Assembly: GCF_014650495.1 (NCBI RefSeq)
Contig: NZ_BMVB01000020.1
Span: forward strand, 55,344 to 119,343
DNA: 64,000 nucleotides
Direction of reading: 5' to 3'
Origin: Streptomyces cinnamoneus
GTDB lineage: Bacteria > Actinomycetota > Actinomycetes > Streptomycetales > Streptomycetaceae
Position numbers and translations under genes: made by a program. The notes under the pieces are model-generated. The model did no database searches. It was not told the origin of the DNA and saw nothing but the letters and a program-made list of their open reading frames with translations. Below are positions 50,838-60,120 of this stretch, one piece after another. Within the stretch, counting starts at the first letter, position 1. Each line of letters begins with the position of its first letter.

Positions 50838-52412
50838 TCAGTCAACAACGGGAGGAACGACGCGACGGTTCACTTGCGACCACGTCTCCTCGTCCTCAGT
50901 CAGGTAGTCGGGGCGTTGTCCTTGGCGAGAGGCGCTACGCTCCTGGCTGGGGCTGCTCCCGCCGGGAGCCCTTACCAGGCCGGAGCCGCCTTGCGTAAAC
51001 ACGCGCTCTCCCGACGTCCCAGCCGGCTGTCGCCCACGACCTCCAACGACCCCTCCGGGCTCAGTCGCTAGCCGCCGCCCATAGACGCCGCTTCCCCTGC
51101 CGCTACCGGCGGCGCCGGCAGGAGGCACTGCATGTGCTCCGCCGTAGCCCATCTGAGCCCGGCCTTGACCTGGCTCAGATCCGATGACCGTTCCCCGCGG
51201 TACCTGAGTCGGGGCTACTGCTCCTGGCATGCGAGGTGTCGGCCGGCCACCAACCACGCCGTCCGTAGGCACTCCCGGGACGGCTGGGATGCCTCCACCA
51301 ACGAGGCCGCGACCCGGGGCACCCGGGACACCCGTTCGGTACGGTCCGACCTTGCTCGGTGTTCCGCCCAGCCCTGCCGTCACGCGACCGATTGCCTCCG
51401 CGGGGGATGCGCCCGGGGCCAGTGGCAGGGGAAGGCTGTTGCCCGGCACGCTGTTAGTGGGCGAGGGCGCCGCTGGCTCAGTGGCGGGCCGGACCGGGAT
51501 ATGAGGCACTGCGACGCCACCGTCGACTTCCATAGATGCCGGTACCGTTCTCGGGTAGTGGCCTGCTGACAGGCGACTACCGTCGCGTGCACCCACACCG
51601 GAGGGATCAGTTGCCGTCACCGGCAGATATCCCGCGCTCCCGCCTCCGCCAATTTGAGAGCCAGCTGGCCTGTCCCCAGCTCCATGGGCAGGAACGCCCT
51701 GTGAACCACCGCCACCTGTTGGTCCCATGTACGCCCAGCCGTCGACGTTCCCTGGATCCCCCAACGGCATCGGCGGAAACGTAGGCCGCTCCGCCCCCGC
51801 CATGTTCCGCGCCGACCACGCATAAGACTCCGCCAGCTTCCGCATCAGCTGGGCCGCCTCCGCGCGGTCCGCGTCCAGCCGCTGCTGGGCCGCGTACGCC
51901 TCCTTCTGCGACGGGCCCGCCTTCTGCAGGCCCCCGCTCTGGTCCGTCACCGACGGGGGCGGGACCGCGCCCACCTGGCCGGGGTTGTTGCTGCGGTACG
52001 AGTCGAGCGTGGTCTTGGACGCTGCCGATACCGCCGGCATCGAGGACTTGACGCTCGACAGCGTCTCCGCCGCGTGCGTCATCCACGTGCCCGCGTTCTG
52101 GCTGAACTCGCCCAGGCGCAGCGTCGCGTTGGCCATGTCGGCGCCCCACTCGCGGAAGGCGTCGCCACCTAGGCTCTCCCACTTCACCGCCGCCATGTGC
52201 TCCTTGAGCTGCTCGCCGAGCTTCGTGATGGCCACGGCGGCCACCGTCAGCTTGGCGCCCAGCTGGGCCGTCTCGGCCGGGCGGGCGTGCTCCACCATCG
52301 CGCGCAGCTGCTCGTGCGTCATCGACTCGAAGTCCGACGTCGTGAACAGGCCGCTGCTCGGGCGGTGGATGAGGGGGCTGACGCCGCCGGACGGGGGCGG
52401 AGGAGTCGTCAT
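50838..52412 (-). CDS. PPE-like helical protein with long Pro/Gly tail
   Basis: 524 residues. The first 220 form long helices with a WESLGGDAFREW turn and AKLTVAAVAITKLGEQLKEH, as in PPE/EspB-type ESX substrates. The remaining 300 are Gly/Pro/Val-rich and disordered (GGGSAGYLPVTATDPSG, VPGVPTDGVVGGRPTPRMPG), ending in a charged DEETWSQVNRRVVPPVVD. Its ATG shares a base with the upstream stop (TGATG). It is probably exported with the preceding small WXG protein. Confidence 0.8.
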   Translation of the reverse strand: MTTPPPPSGGVSPLIHRPSSGLFTTSDFESMTHEQLRAMVEHARPAETAQLGAKLTVAAVAITKLGEQLKEHMAAVKWESLGGDAFREWGADMANATLRLGEFSQNAGTWMTHAAETLSSVKSSMPAVSAASKTTLDSYRSNNPGQVGAVPPPSVTDQSGGLQKAGPSQKEAYAAQQRLDADRAEAAQLMRKLAESYAWSARNMAGAERPTFPPMPLGDPGNVDGWAYMGPTGGGGSQGVPAHGAGDRPAGSQIGGGGSAGYLPVTATDPSGVGARDGSRLSAGHYPRTVPASMEVDGGVAVPHIPVRPATEPAAPSPTNSVPGNSLPLPLAPGASPAEAIGRVTAGLGGTPSKVGPYRTGVPGAPGRGLVGGGIPAVPGVPTDGVVGGRPTPRMPGAVAPTQVPRGTVIGSEPGQGRAQMGYGGAHAVPPAGAAGSGRGSGVYGRRLATEPGGVVGGRGRQPAGTSGERVFTQGGSGLVRAPGGSSPSQERSASRQGQRPDYLTEDEETWSQVNRRVVPPVVD

Positions 52413-52945
52413 CAGATTCCGCCTTCGCTGCTGCTGTGCGCTGCCGGGGGCGGGGTCGGGGCGTGCGAGGCCGCGCGTGACTTCGCCGCCCGCGCGTTCG
52501 GGTCCAGCCCCGGCTCGTACAGCTCCTTCGTGCGGGCCTGGATGGCCCACATGCGGCTGCGCAGGTCGGCGTCCACGTTGGCGTAGCCGACGCGGGCCGC
52601 GTGGACTGCCGTGCCCAGGGCCTCGATCTGGTCGTTCAGGAGCTGGGAGAGGGTCTTCAGCTGGCCGTGGACCTCGCTGTAGGCGCTGGAGAGGGAGTCG
52701 ACCTCGGCGAATCCGCTGCCCAGTTGGGCCGGGACCAGGTGGCCCTCGGCTATGCGCTGCGGGGCCGCCCAGGACCCCTGGAGGAACGTCAGGAGTTCGT
52801 CCACCTGGGCCTTGAAGCCCTTGAGCGAGTCCAGCTCCGTCTTCAGCAGTCTCGCGTCCCCACCCGAGCCCGAGCCCACGTCCGCCCCATTCCCCTGTCC
52901 GTACGAATCTTGGTCGCGGACAAGACTACTGACGGGCGGTGACAC
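52412..52945 (-). CDS. WXG100-like protein, first gene of the T7SS operon
   Basis: 177 residues from a GTG at 52945. Helical hairpin: LLKTELDSLKGFKAQVDELL, a LQGSWAAPQRIAEG turn (WxA in place of WxG), then AYSEVHGQLKTLSQLLNDQI. The C-terminal part is Ala/Pro-rich. It heads the minus-strand ESX gene series and is coupled to the PPE-like gene. The start is uncertain because the AGGTGA upstream is very close. Confidence 0.72.
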   Translation of the reverse strand: MSPPVSSLVRDQDSYGQGNGADVGSGSGGDARLLKTELDSLKGFKAQVDELLTFLQGSWAAPQRIAEGHLVPAQLGSGFAEVDSLSSAYSEVHGQLKTLSQLLNDQIEALGTAVHAARVGYANVDADLRSRMWAIQARTKELYEPGLDPNARAAKSRAASHAPTPPPAAHSSSEGGI

Positions 52946-52963
52946 TCACCTGAGTATGGGTAC

Positions 52964-55333
52964 TCATGCCTCCGGCGCGGCCGCCGCCGTCTGCGGGCGG
53001 ATCGGCAGGCGGTTGACCGGGCGGCCCGTCGCCGCGCGGACCGCGCCCGCCACCGCCGCCGGGGACGTGACGACCGGCACCGCGCTGATGGCCTTCGCGC
53101 CGAAGGGGGCGACCACGTCCCGTTCCTCGACCAGCTTGACGATGTGGATGTCCGGTACGTCCAGCGCCGTCGGGAGGGCGTACGAGGTGAGGTCGGGGCG
53201 GCGGACCTGGCCGGCGTTGGTGCGGAGGTTCTCCGTCAGCGCCGCGCCGATGCCCTGGGTGATGCCGGCTTCGATGCGCGCCCTGGCCTGCGCCGGGTTG
53301 AGGACGCGGCCCACGTCCTGAGCCACCGCCATCTCCACCACGCGCACCGAGCCCAGCTCGACGTCGACGTCCACCACCGCGCGCACCGCGCAGAAGGCGA
53401 TGCCCACGAACGCGTCGCCCTGGCCCGTGTCGTCGAGCGGCTCCGTCGGGTGCGGGCGGCACTGGGCCGTGGCCCACAGTTCCTTGCCGTCGAGGGCCTC
53501 GGCGACCGTCGTGCTCAGCACGCCGTCGTAGGAGGTGATCCTGCCGTCGGCGATCGTCAGCAGCTCCGTCGACATGCCGAACTGGTGGGCGAGCGGCTGC
53601 AGGAGTTGCGTACGGACCATCCTCGCCGCCCGCTCGACCGCGCCGCCCGAGACCCAGGTGTGGCGGCTGTGGGCCGCCGGGCCGCACGGGGGCTGGTCGG
53701 TGTCGACGGGGGCGACGTACACCTCGTCGATGCCCAGGACCTCCTGGACGATCTGCCGGGCGAGGGTCGCGAAGCCCTGGCCCGTCTCCACGGCGGCGCA
53801 GATGACCGTGGCCACCGAACCGCTGACCTTGACCGTGGCCGTCGAGACCTCGTCCGTGCCCTCCGCGCCCAGCATGTGCACCATGCCCACGCCGTAGCCG
53901 ACGCCGCGCCGCACCGCGCCGGGCTCGCCCGCGCCGTCGGGGCCGCCGGGCAGCAGCCAGTCGTCCTCGGGGTCGTCCACCGGCAGCGGCGGCAGCGGGT
54001 AGTCGCGCACCGCGCGCAGGAGTTCCGCGACGGGGGCCGGGCAGGTCACCGTCTGGCCCGTCGGCAGCAGGTCGCCCGTCGCCATGATGTTGCGCATGCG
54101 CAGTTCGGCCGGGTCCAGGCCGAGCTTCGCCGCAAGCTTGTCCATCTGGCCCTCGTACGCGGCGCACACCTGCATCGCGCCCTCGCCGCGCACGTGGCCG
54201 GAGGGCGGGTTGTTCGTGCGGACGGCCCAGCCCTCGACGAAGGCGTGCGGAACGACGTACGGGCCGCAGGCGAAGGCGACGGCCGCGGCCAGCGCCTCCG
54301 ACGAGGAGTCGGCGTAGGCGCCGGCGTCGAGCAGGATCTGCGCCTCGACCTTCAGCAGCTTGCCGTCCGCGTCGGCGTGGTGGCGGTAGCGCAGCAGCGT
54401 CGGGTGGCGGTGGGCGTGGCTGAGGAAGGACTCCTCGCGGGTCGCCGCCAGCTTCACGGGGTGGCCCGTGCGCAGCGCCAGCAGGCCCAGCGCCAGCTGG
54501 ATGCCGGCGTCCTCGCGGTCGCCCATCGCGCCGGGCACGCCGGTGACGACGACCTTGACGCGCTCGGGCTCCAGGCCGAAGCAGGCGGCGGCCAGGTCGC
54601 GGTCGGCGTGCGGGTCGGTGGACGCGGTGTAGATCTCGACGCCGCCGTCGGGGCGGGGTACGGCCAGGCCGGCCTCGGCGCCGATGGGTGCCGGGTCCTG
54701 ACGGCCGATGCGGTACAGGCCCTCGACGATCACCTCGCCGACCACGTCCGGGTCGCCGAAGCGCAGCGGGATGTGGCGGATCAGGTTGCCGTCGGGGTGC
54801 AGCGGCTCGGCGGCGAACGCCTGCTCCGGGTCGGTGACCGGCTCCAGCACGTCGTACTTGACCGCGATGGCGGCGGCCGCGAGCCGGGCGGTGTCGGGGT
54901 GGTCGGCCGCGACGGCGGCGATCGGCTCGCCGTGGTAGCGGACGAGGTCGGAGGCGAAGACGGGCCGGTCGGCGATGCGCCGGCCGTGGGCCGCGTCGCC
55001 GGGCACGTCCGCGTGCGTCACCACGACCCGTACGCCCGGCATCGACGCGGCGGCCGACGTGTCGAGCGAGACGATGCGGGCGTGCGGGTGCGGGGAGCGC
55101 AGCACGGCCGCCCACAGCAGGCCCTCGGCCCACAGGTCGGCCGCGTAGGGGAAGGTGCCCTGGGTCTTGGCGGCCGCGTCGGCGGCCGGGAGGGACACGC
55201 CGAGGCCGCGCAGCGGCGCCTCGGTGGCGGCGGGGGGCACGGCGGAGGCTGTGAGGACGGAGGCGGGGATGTCGCCCGCGCCCGTCGTGCCCCCCGTCCC
55301 GCCCATTCCGGCCGTCCCGCCCATTCCCGTCAT
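52964..55333 (-). CDS. Molybdopterin-binding large subunit, xanthine dehydrogenase family
   Basis: 789 residues. A Gly/Thr/Met-rich start precedes the a/b hammerhead (PYAADLWAEGLLWAAVLRSP, HPHARIVSLDTS) and the Moco domains: VVVTGVPGAMGDREDAGIQL, VRTNNPPSGHVRGEGAMQVC, VETGQGFATLARQIVQEVLG and QDVGRVLNPAQARARIEAG. At the C-terminus the usual GAKGVGE reads PFGAKAISAVP, so the catalytic Glu is missing. It overlaps the iron-sulfur subunit gene (ATGA). Expected to hydroxylate purines or aldehydes, but that change makes the reaction uncertain. Confidence 0.88.
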   Translation of the reverse strand: MTGMGGTAGMGGTGGTTGAGDIPASVLTASAVPPAATEAPLRGLGVSLPAADAAAKTQGTFPYAADLWAEGLLWAAVLRSPHPHARIVSLDTSAAASMPGVRVVVTHADVPGDAAHGRRIADRPVFASDLVRYHGEPIAAVAADHPDTARLAAAAIAVKYDVLEPVTDPEQAFAAEPLHPDGNLIRHIPLRFGDPDVVGEVIVEGLYRIGRQDPAPIGAEAGLAVPRPDGGVEIYTASTDPHADRDLAAACFGLEPERVKVVVTGVPGAMGDREDAGIQLALGLLALRTGHPVKLAATREESFLSHAHRHPTLLRYRHHADADGKLLKVEAQILLDAGAYADSSSEALAAAVAFACGPYVVPHAFVEGWAVRTNNPPSGHVRGEGAMQVCAAYEGQMDKLAAKLGLDPAELRMRNIMATGDLLPTGQTVTCPAPVAELLRAVRDYPLPPLPVDDPEDDWLLPGGPDGAGEPGAVRRGVGYGVGMVHMLGAEGTDEVSTATVKVSGSVATVICAAVETGQGFATLARQIVQEVLGIDEVYVAPVDTDQPPCGPAAHSRHTWVSGGAVERAARMVRTQLLQPLAHQFGMSTELLTIADGRITSYDGVLSTTVAEALDGKELWATAQCRPHPTEPLDDTGQGDAFVGIAFCAVRAVVDVDVELGSVRVVEMAVAQDVGRVLNPAQARARIEAGITQGIGAALTENLRTNAGQVRRPDLTSYALPTALDVPDIHIVKLVEERDVVAPFGAKAISAVPVVTSPAAVAGAVRAATGRPVNRLPIRPQTAAAAPEA

Positions 55334-57189
55334 GCCATTGCCCTTCCAGTGCCGCTGTCGCCGCCGCTGCCGTCGCCGTAGGGACCCGCCTGGTGCGGGA
55401 TGTGTGCCGCTTCCGTCTCCGGCTGCTGCTCCGCCTGGGCCTCTTCCAGGGCCGCGGCCGCGGCGGCGCGTTCGTCGGCGACCTGGCGCACGGCGTCGAG
55501 CACGCCCCGGTAGCCGGAGCAGCGGCAGAGGTTGCCGCAGATGGCCTGCCGGGTCTCCAGCTCGCTGGGCGCGTGGTTGCCCTCTAGGAGGTCGTGCACG
55601 GTCATGGCGAGGCCGGGCACGCAGAAGCCGCACTGCACGGCGCCGCACTCGGCGAGCGCCCGCTGCACGTCGGACGGCTGCCCGCCCGTGGCCAGGCCCT
55701 CGACGGTGCGGATCTCCGAGCCGGCGGTGGTCGCGGCGGGTACGAGGCAGGAGGCGACGAGCCGGCCGTCGACCTGCACGGAGCAGGCGCCGCACTCGCC
55801 CTGCGAACAGCCGTCCTTGGCCCCGGCGAGGCCGAGGCGCTCGCGCAGGACGTACAGGAGCGACTCGCCGATCCAGGCGTCGGTCACCGGACGTTCGGTG
55901 CCGTTGACGCTGAGGACGTACGAGGCGCAGGGGTGCTCGTTGTGCGCGAGGGGCAGCGCGTGGGCCTGGTCGAGACCGTGGCCGTGGCCGTGGCCCTCTT
56001 CGTGGCCCTGTTCGTGGCCGTGGTCGTCCACCGGCAGGTACGTGTCGGGCCCGTGCCCGGCGTCGGCGTATGCCGGGGCGCCGGACTCCGCTTCCGCTGC
56101 CGGTTCCGGCTGGGCTTCCGGTCGTACGTCCGGCTCCGCCTCCGCGCGGGGTTCGGGCACGGGTACGGACAGGGGGGCGGGCTCCGGCTCGGGTGCCGGC
56201 TGCGGCTCCGCGTCGAGGGCGGGTGCCTCGGCGCCCGCGCCGTCGGCCGGGGCCGGCGGGCCGGGCTCGTCCCCGGCCTCTGCTTCGCCCGTCCACTCGG
56301 CGACGGGATGTTCGCCCGTACCGGTGACGGCGTCGACCGGTCCGAGGCCGTAGCCGCGCTGCACGTCCGGGCCGCCCAGGGCGTACTCCCCGGACTCGTC
56401 CACCGCGTCGTCCCCGGCGGCCGGGACCGTCCACGGTCCGGTGGGACCGGCTCCCGGCACCGCGGCGGGCACCGCTTCCGCAACGCCGTCGCCGGGCTCC
56501 ACGGCGAAGGGCATGGCCCACTCCGCGGTGTCGGCCATGCCGCCCACGCCCTGCGCGTCGACGCCGTGCGGATCCGTTCCGTGGCTCAGATCCGTGCCGT
56601 GATGCGGATCCATTCCGTGGTGCAGATCCGTGCCGTGACCGTTCGTGCCGTGCACGTCCATGCCGTGGCCGTGGCCGTTCGTACCGTGGCCGCCCATGCC
56701 GTGCGCGTCCGGACCCGGGGCAGCATCCATGCCGTGCAGGTCCATGCCGTGCCCGTCCGTACCGTGCACGTCCATGCCGTGCAGGCCGTTCGTGCCGTAC
56801 GGGTCGGCAACGGTGCCGTCGCCGGTGCCCGGTAGGTGCTGGCCGTAGGACGTGTCGTAGGCGTCCCACGGGCTCGCCCCCGCCGGGGCCGGGACCGGCT
56901 CGGCGACGGGCTCCGGCGCGGTGGCGGGCACGTGCTGCTGCCACGGGTCCGCCGCGGGCGCGGTGTGAGCGGGGGGCGGATAGGCCGGCGGCGTGTAGCC
57001 CGTACCGGGCGCCGCCAGCGGACCCCAGGAGTCCGTGCCGCCCGCCGGGCCCGGGTGGGCCAGGAGCTCGGGCGGGAGCTGGAGGAAGGTCGTGCCCTCC
57101 GCGTCGAGCCCGGCGCCCTGCGGAATCGGCTGCCAGCCGCCCCCGCCCGGCGTGGGCACATGGCTGTGTCGCTGCTGTTCGTCACTCAC
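55330..57189 (-). CDS. 2Fe-2S subunit of the xanthine dehydrogenase-like enzyme with giant N-terminal extension
   Basis: 619 residues; normal subunits are about 160-200. The C-terminal part, from about residue 422, is the standard pair: plant-type 2Fe-2S (GCSQGECGACSVQVDGRLVASC, split here by position) and the helical 2Fe-2S domain (ECGAVQCGFCVPGLAM, CGNLCRCSGYRGVL). The first 420 residues are low complexity: Pro/Ala runs, then about 80 residues (136-215) of HGMD/HGTD/HGTNGHG repeats, then acidic Pro/Glu repeats and HGHEQGHEEGHGHGHG. The start GTG at 57189 overlaps the upstream stop (GTGA). Confidence 0.88.
   Translation of the reverse strand: MSDEQQRHSHVPTPGGGGWQPIPQGAGLDAEGTTFLQLPPELLAHPGPAGGTDSWGPLAAPGTGYTPPAYPPPAHTAPAADPWQQHVPATAPEPVAEPVPAPAGASPWDAYDTSYGQHLPGTGDGTVADPYGTNGLHGMDVHGTDGHGMDLHGMDAAPGPDAHGMGGHGTNGHGHGMDVHGTNGHGTDLHHGMDPHHGTDLSHGTDPHGVDAQGVGGMADTAEWAMPFAVEPGDGVAEAVPAAVPGAGPTGPWTVPAAGDDAVDESGEYALGGPDVQRGYGLGPVDAVTGTGEHPVAEWTGEAEAGDEPGPPAPADGAGAEAPALDAEPQPAPEPEPAPLSVPVPEPRAEAEPDVRPEAQPEPAAEAESGAPAYADAGHGPDTYLPVDDHGHEQGHEEGHGHGHGLDQAHALPLAHNEHPCASYVLSVNGTERPVTDAWIGESLLYVLRERLGLAGAKDGCSQGECGACSVQVDGRLVASCLVPAATTAGSEIRTVEGLATGGQPSDVQRALAECGAVQCGFCVPGLAMTVHDLLEGNHAPSELETRQAICGNLCRCSGYRGVLDAVRQVADERAAAAAALEEAQAEQQPETEAAHIPHQAGPYGDGSGGDSGTGRAMA
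56544..56790. repeat. DNA repeats coding for the HG(M/T)D run
   Basis: Short units such as GTGCCGTGCACGTCCATGCC recur with variants, giving His-Gly-Met/Thr-Asp/Asn repeats on the coding strand. The region is inside the iron-sulfur subunit gene and keeps frame. Confidence 0.8.
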
Positions 57190-58091
57190 GCGAGTGCCCT
57201 CCCCAGTGCTCGGCGGGCCAGAGTCGCCACCGTACGACGGAGATGCAGCACGGCCGGCGGCAGGGTACCCGGCTCGGTGCCGTCGAGGGCGGACTGCGCG
57301 GGGGCCGGGTCGGGGATGCACGCGGCCGCGACGTAGTCGCCGAAGGCGGTGAGGGCGTCCGGGGCGAGCGTGCGTTCGCCGTCCCAGTCGACGATCGAGG
57401 AGACCCAGCGCTCCGCGTCGAACGGCCGCAGCGGCATCGGCGCCACCGCGCCCACCGCGCAGCGCACGCTGCGCCGCGCCGGGTCGAGGACGACGGCGAC
57501 GGAGGCGATGGCGCGGCCCGGGCCCGTGCGGCCGGTGGCCTTGAGGAAGGTCTGCGGGGCGTGCAGCAGGGGCACGCGGACGTAGCCGATCAGCTCGCCC
57601 GGCCGGAGCATGTCGAGGCCGGCGAGGAGCCGGCCCACGGGGATCTCGCGGCGCGATCCGCCGGGGCCCGCGATGACGAGCGACGCCTCCAGCGCGGCGA
57701 GCACGGGCAGCGCGTCACCGGTCGGCGCGGCGGAGGCGATGTTGCCGCCGAGGGTGCCGGCGTTGCGGATCTGGGGCGGGCCGGCGGCGCGGGAGGCGGC
57801 CGCGAGCGCCGGGATGAGCGCGGCGAAGTCCGGGCGGCCCATACGGGCGTGGGTGAGGCCGGCGCCCAGCAGGGCGGCGCCGTCCTGGTACTGCCAGCCG
57901 CGGATCTCGTTGATGCGGCCGAGGCCCACGAGGGCGGCGGGTCGCAGCAGTCCGGAGTTGACGGCGGCCATCAAGTCGGTGCCGCCGGCGACGGGCACGG
58001 CGGTGGGCATGGCGGACAGCGCCGCCACGGCTTCGTCGAGCGAGCCCGGCAACGTCACCGTGTGCGCCGCCTGCGGTGCGTGCGTGGTCAA
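57186..58091 (-). CDS. FAD-binding subunit of the xanthine dehydrogenase-like enzyme
   Basis: 301 residues from a TTG at 58091 with GGGGAAGGGG upstream (the frame is open further, but without subunit-like sequence). FAD-PCMH marks: AVPVAGGTDLMAAVNSG, QIRNAGTLGGNIASAAPTGD and a C-terminal FAD dehydrogenase C domain (ASVAVVLDPARRSVRCAVGA). It passes electrons from the iron-sulfur subunit to an acceptor. First gene of the three-gene operon, coupled to the next by GTGA. Confidence 0.88.
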   Translation of the reverse strand: MTTHAPQAAHTVTLPGSLDEAVAALSAMPTAVPVAGGTDLMAAVNSGLLRPAALVGLGRINEIRGWQYQDGAALLGAGLTHARMGRPDFAALIPALAAASRAAGPPQIRNAGTLGGNIASAAPTGDALPVLAALEASLVIAGPGGSRREIPVGRLLAGLDMLRPGELIGYVRVPLLHAPQTFLKATGRTGPGRAIASVAVVLDPARRSVRCAVGAVAPMPLRPFDAERWVSSIVDWDGERTLAPDALTAFGDYVAAACIPDPAPAQSALDGTEPGTLPPAVLHLRRTVATLARRALGRALA

Positions 58092-58396
58092 CCCAGCTGC
58101 CCCTTCCCCGGTGGTCCCGACTGTTCCGCCAGGTCTCGCCGTACGGTACGTGCTGTCGGCCCGGACGTGGCAACTCTGGCACATCTTCCGGGTGCACCGT
58201 CGCGAGGGTCCGCGAACCGCCGGGCCGTCCCGGCTCGGGAGGAAAGTCCGAGTTGGGGCACTCTCTCCACTGTGAGCATTGTGGGCGCATTGCCATGCTT
58301 CGGGGATCCTTGTACGGCTTACGGCGGCTTACGGCAGTGTGTGAAGGACCACCGTGCCAGGGCCCCGCCCCACGGTTCGTCACCTTGCCGCGCGCC
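58092..58396. other. Intergenic region upstream of the dehydrogenase operon
   Basis: About 305 bases between the GH20 stop and the FAD-subunit start. It must hold the operon promoter. Moderately AT-richer patches occur (CACTGTGAGCATTGTGGG, CTTGTACGGCTTACGGCGG), but I cannot fix promoter boxes. Confidence 0.35.
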
Positions 58397-60043
58397 TCAC
58401 ACGATCGGGGGCGCACCCTCGATCGGGCGTCCGAGCACGCCGGGCCGGCGCTGCCACGGACGCGGGCCGCCGGGCGGCCTGTAGTCGACGCCCAGGGCGT
58501 CGAGGCGGCGGTAGTGCGCGCCCATCCTGCGCGCGAAGTCCGCGTAGTCGCGCCGGCCGGGAGCGGGCAGGGCGGACCACACGGTCTCGGCGAATGCGGC
58601 CAGCCGGGGGAACGCCTGGTAGTCGACGCGCTGCTGGGTCTCCATCACCTCGGTCCAGAGGTTGGCCTGGGCGCCGAGGACGTGCGCGGCCTGCTCCTGC
58701 GTCAGCTCCGGCGGCACGGGCTCGAAGCGGTAGACGTCCTCCAGGGTGCGGACGTAGCCGATGGGTACGGGCTCGTCGGGGCCGGCGGCCTGCCGGTGGT
58801 CCAGATAGACCTGCTGCTCGGGGCACATGACGACGTCGTGGCCGGCGCGGGCGGCGGCGATGCCGCCGGCGAAGCCGCGCCAGGAGGAGACGGTGGCGCC
58901 GGGCGACAGGCTCCCTCCCGGCCGCCGGCCTTCCAGGATCTCGTCCCAGCCGACGAGCCGTCGCCCGCGCCCGGCGAGCCACCGGTCGAAGTGGCGGATG
59001 AACCAGCTCTGCAGCTCGTCCTCGTCCGCCAGCCCCTCCGCCGCCGTGCGCGCCTGCGCGGCGGGCGACGCCTTCCACTGCTCCTTGGGGCATTCGTCGC
59101 CGCCGATGTGGACGAAGGGCGAGGGGAAGAGTTCGAGGACCTCGGCGAGGACGTTCTCGTAGAAGGCGAGGGTGTTGTCAGTGGGGGCGAGTACGTTCGG
59201 GTTGACGCCCCAGGTGTCCCAGACGGAAAGGGCGGTGGTGTCGATGACGTCGGTGTTGCCCAGCTCCGGGTACGCGGCGATGGCGGCCTGCGAGTGGCCG
59301 GGGACGTCGATTTCGGGGACGACCGTGATGTGCCGTTCGGCGGCGTACGCGACGATCTCGCGAATATCGTCCTTCGTGTAGTAGCCGCCGTGCGGCCGCT
59401 CGTCCCACAGCGGCGAGGCCCGGTGGCCCACCTTGGTGCGGGCGCGCCACGCGCCGACTTCGGTCAGCCGGGGGTAGCGCTCGATCTCGACGCGCCAGCC
59501 CTGGTCGTCCGTCAGGTGGAGGTGGAGGACGTTGAGCTTGTGCGCGGCGAGCAGGTCGAGGTAGCGCAGGACGCCGTCCTTGGGCATGAAGTGCCGGGCG
59601 ACGTCGAGCAGGACGCCGCGCCACGCGAAGCGGGGTGCGTCCTCGACGACGACACGGGGCACGGTCCACTCGCGGCGCGGGTTCACCGGTGCCCGGCGGA
59701 AGGCTTCCGGGCCGAGCATCTGACGGAAGGTCTGGGCGGCCCAGAAGAGGCCGGCCGCGCTGCCGCCGTCGATGCGCAGGGCGTAGCCGTCGACGACGAT
59801 GCGGTAGCCCTCGGGGCCGAGCTGCCGCTCGACGGCCGGGTCGACGGTCAGCACGATGCGGTTGTCGCTGTCGCCGCCGGGCTCCAGCGGCAGGCCGGTG
59901 GCGGCCCCGACGGTCGTACGCAACCAGCGCGCGACGCCCTCCGTGCCCGGCCCGGCCTCGATCAGCGTTTCGTCGTCGAGCACGTACAGACCGGAGGGCG
60001 GGATGTCTGCGACCCGCCGCGGGGAGGGGATCAGCTCGTGCAT
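58397..60043 (-). CDS. GH20 beta-N-acetylhexosaminidase
   Basis: 548 residues. The N-terminal GH20b domain (VLDDETLIEAGPGTEGVARW) precedes the TIM barrel: FAWRGVLLDVARHFMPKDGV, LHLHLTDDQGWRVEIERYP, VVPEIDVPGHSQAAI and the catalytic Asp-Glu pair at 316-317 in HIGGDECPKEQW. A later Trp-containing stretch (LDHRQAAGPDEPVPIGYVRT and GAQANLWTEVMETQQRVDYQ) lines the active site. It removes terminal GlcNAc from chitin or glycan oligomers. No signal peptide is visible, so it should be cytoplasmic. Confidence 0.94.
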   Translation of the reverse strand: MHELIPSPRRVADIPPSGLYVLDDETLIEAGPGTEGVARWLRTTVGAATGLPLEPGGDSDNRIVLTVDPAVERQLGPEGYRIVVDGYALRIDGGSAAGLFWAAQTFRQMLGPEAFRRAPVNPRREWTVPRVVVEDAPRFAWRGVLLDVARHFMPKDGVLRYLDLLAAHKLNVLHLHLTDDQGWRVEIERYPRLTEVGAWRARTKVGHRASPLWDERPHGGYYTKDDIREIVAYAAERHITVVPEIDVPGHSQAAIAAYPELGNTDVIDTTALSVWDTWGVNPNVLAPTDNTLAFYENVLAEVLELFPSPFVHIGGDECPKEQWKASPAAQARTAAEGLADEDELQSWFIRHFDRWLAGRGRRLVGWDEILEGRRPGGSLSPGATVSSWRGFAGGIAAARAGHDVVMCPEQQVYLDHRQAAGPDEPVPIGYVRTLEDVYRFEPVPPELTQEQAAHVLGAQANLWTEVMETQQRVDYQAFPRLAAFAETVWSALPAPGRRDYADFARRMGAHYRRLDALGVDYRPPGGPRPWQRRPGVLGRPIEGAPPIV

Positions 60044-60120
60044 GCGTCCGTCCTAGCCGTGCGGCAGGCGCGGGGCAAGGCCCCCGTCGGCCAAGAGCCG
60101 CACCGAGGGTCCCCTGTCAG

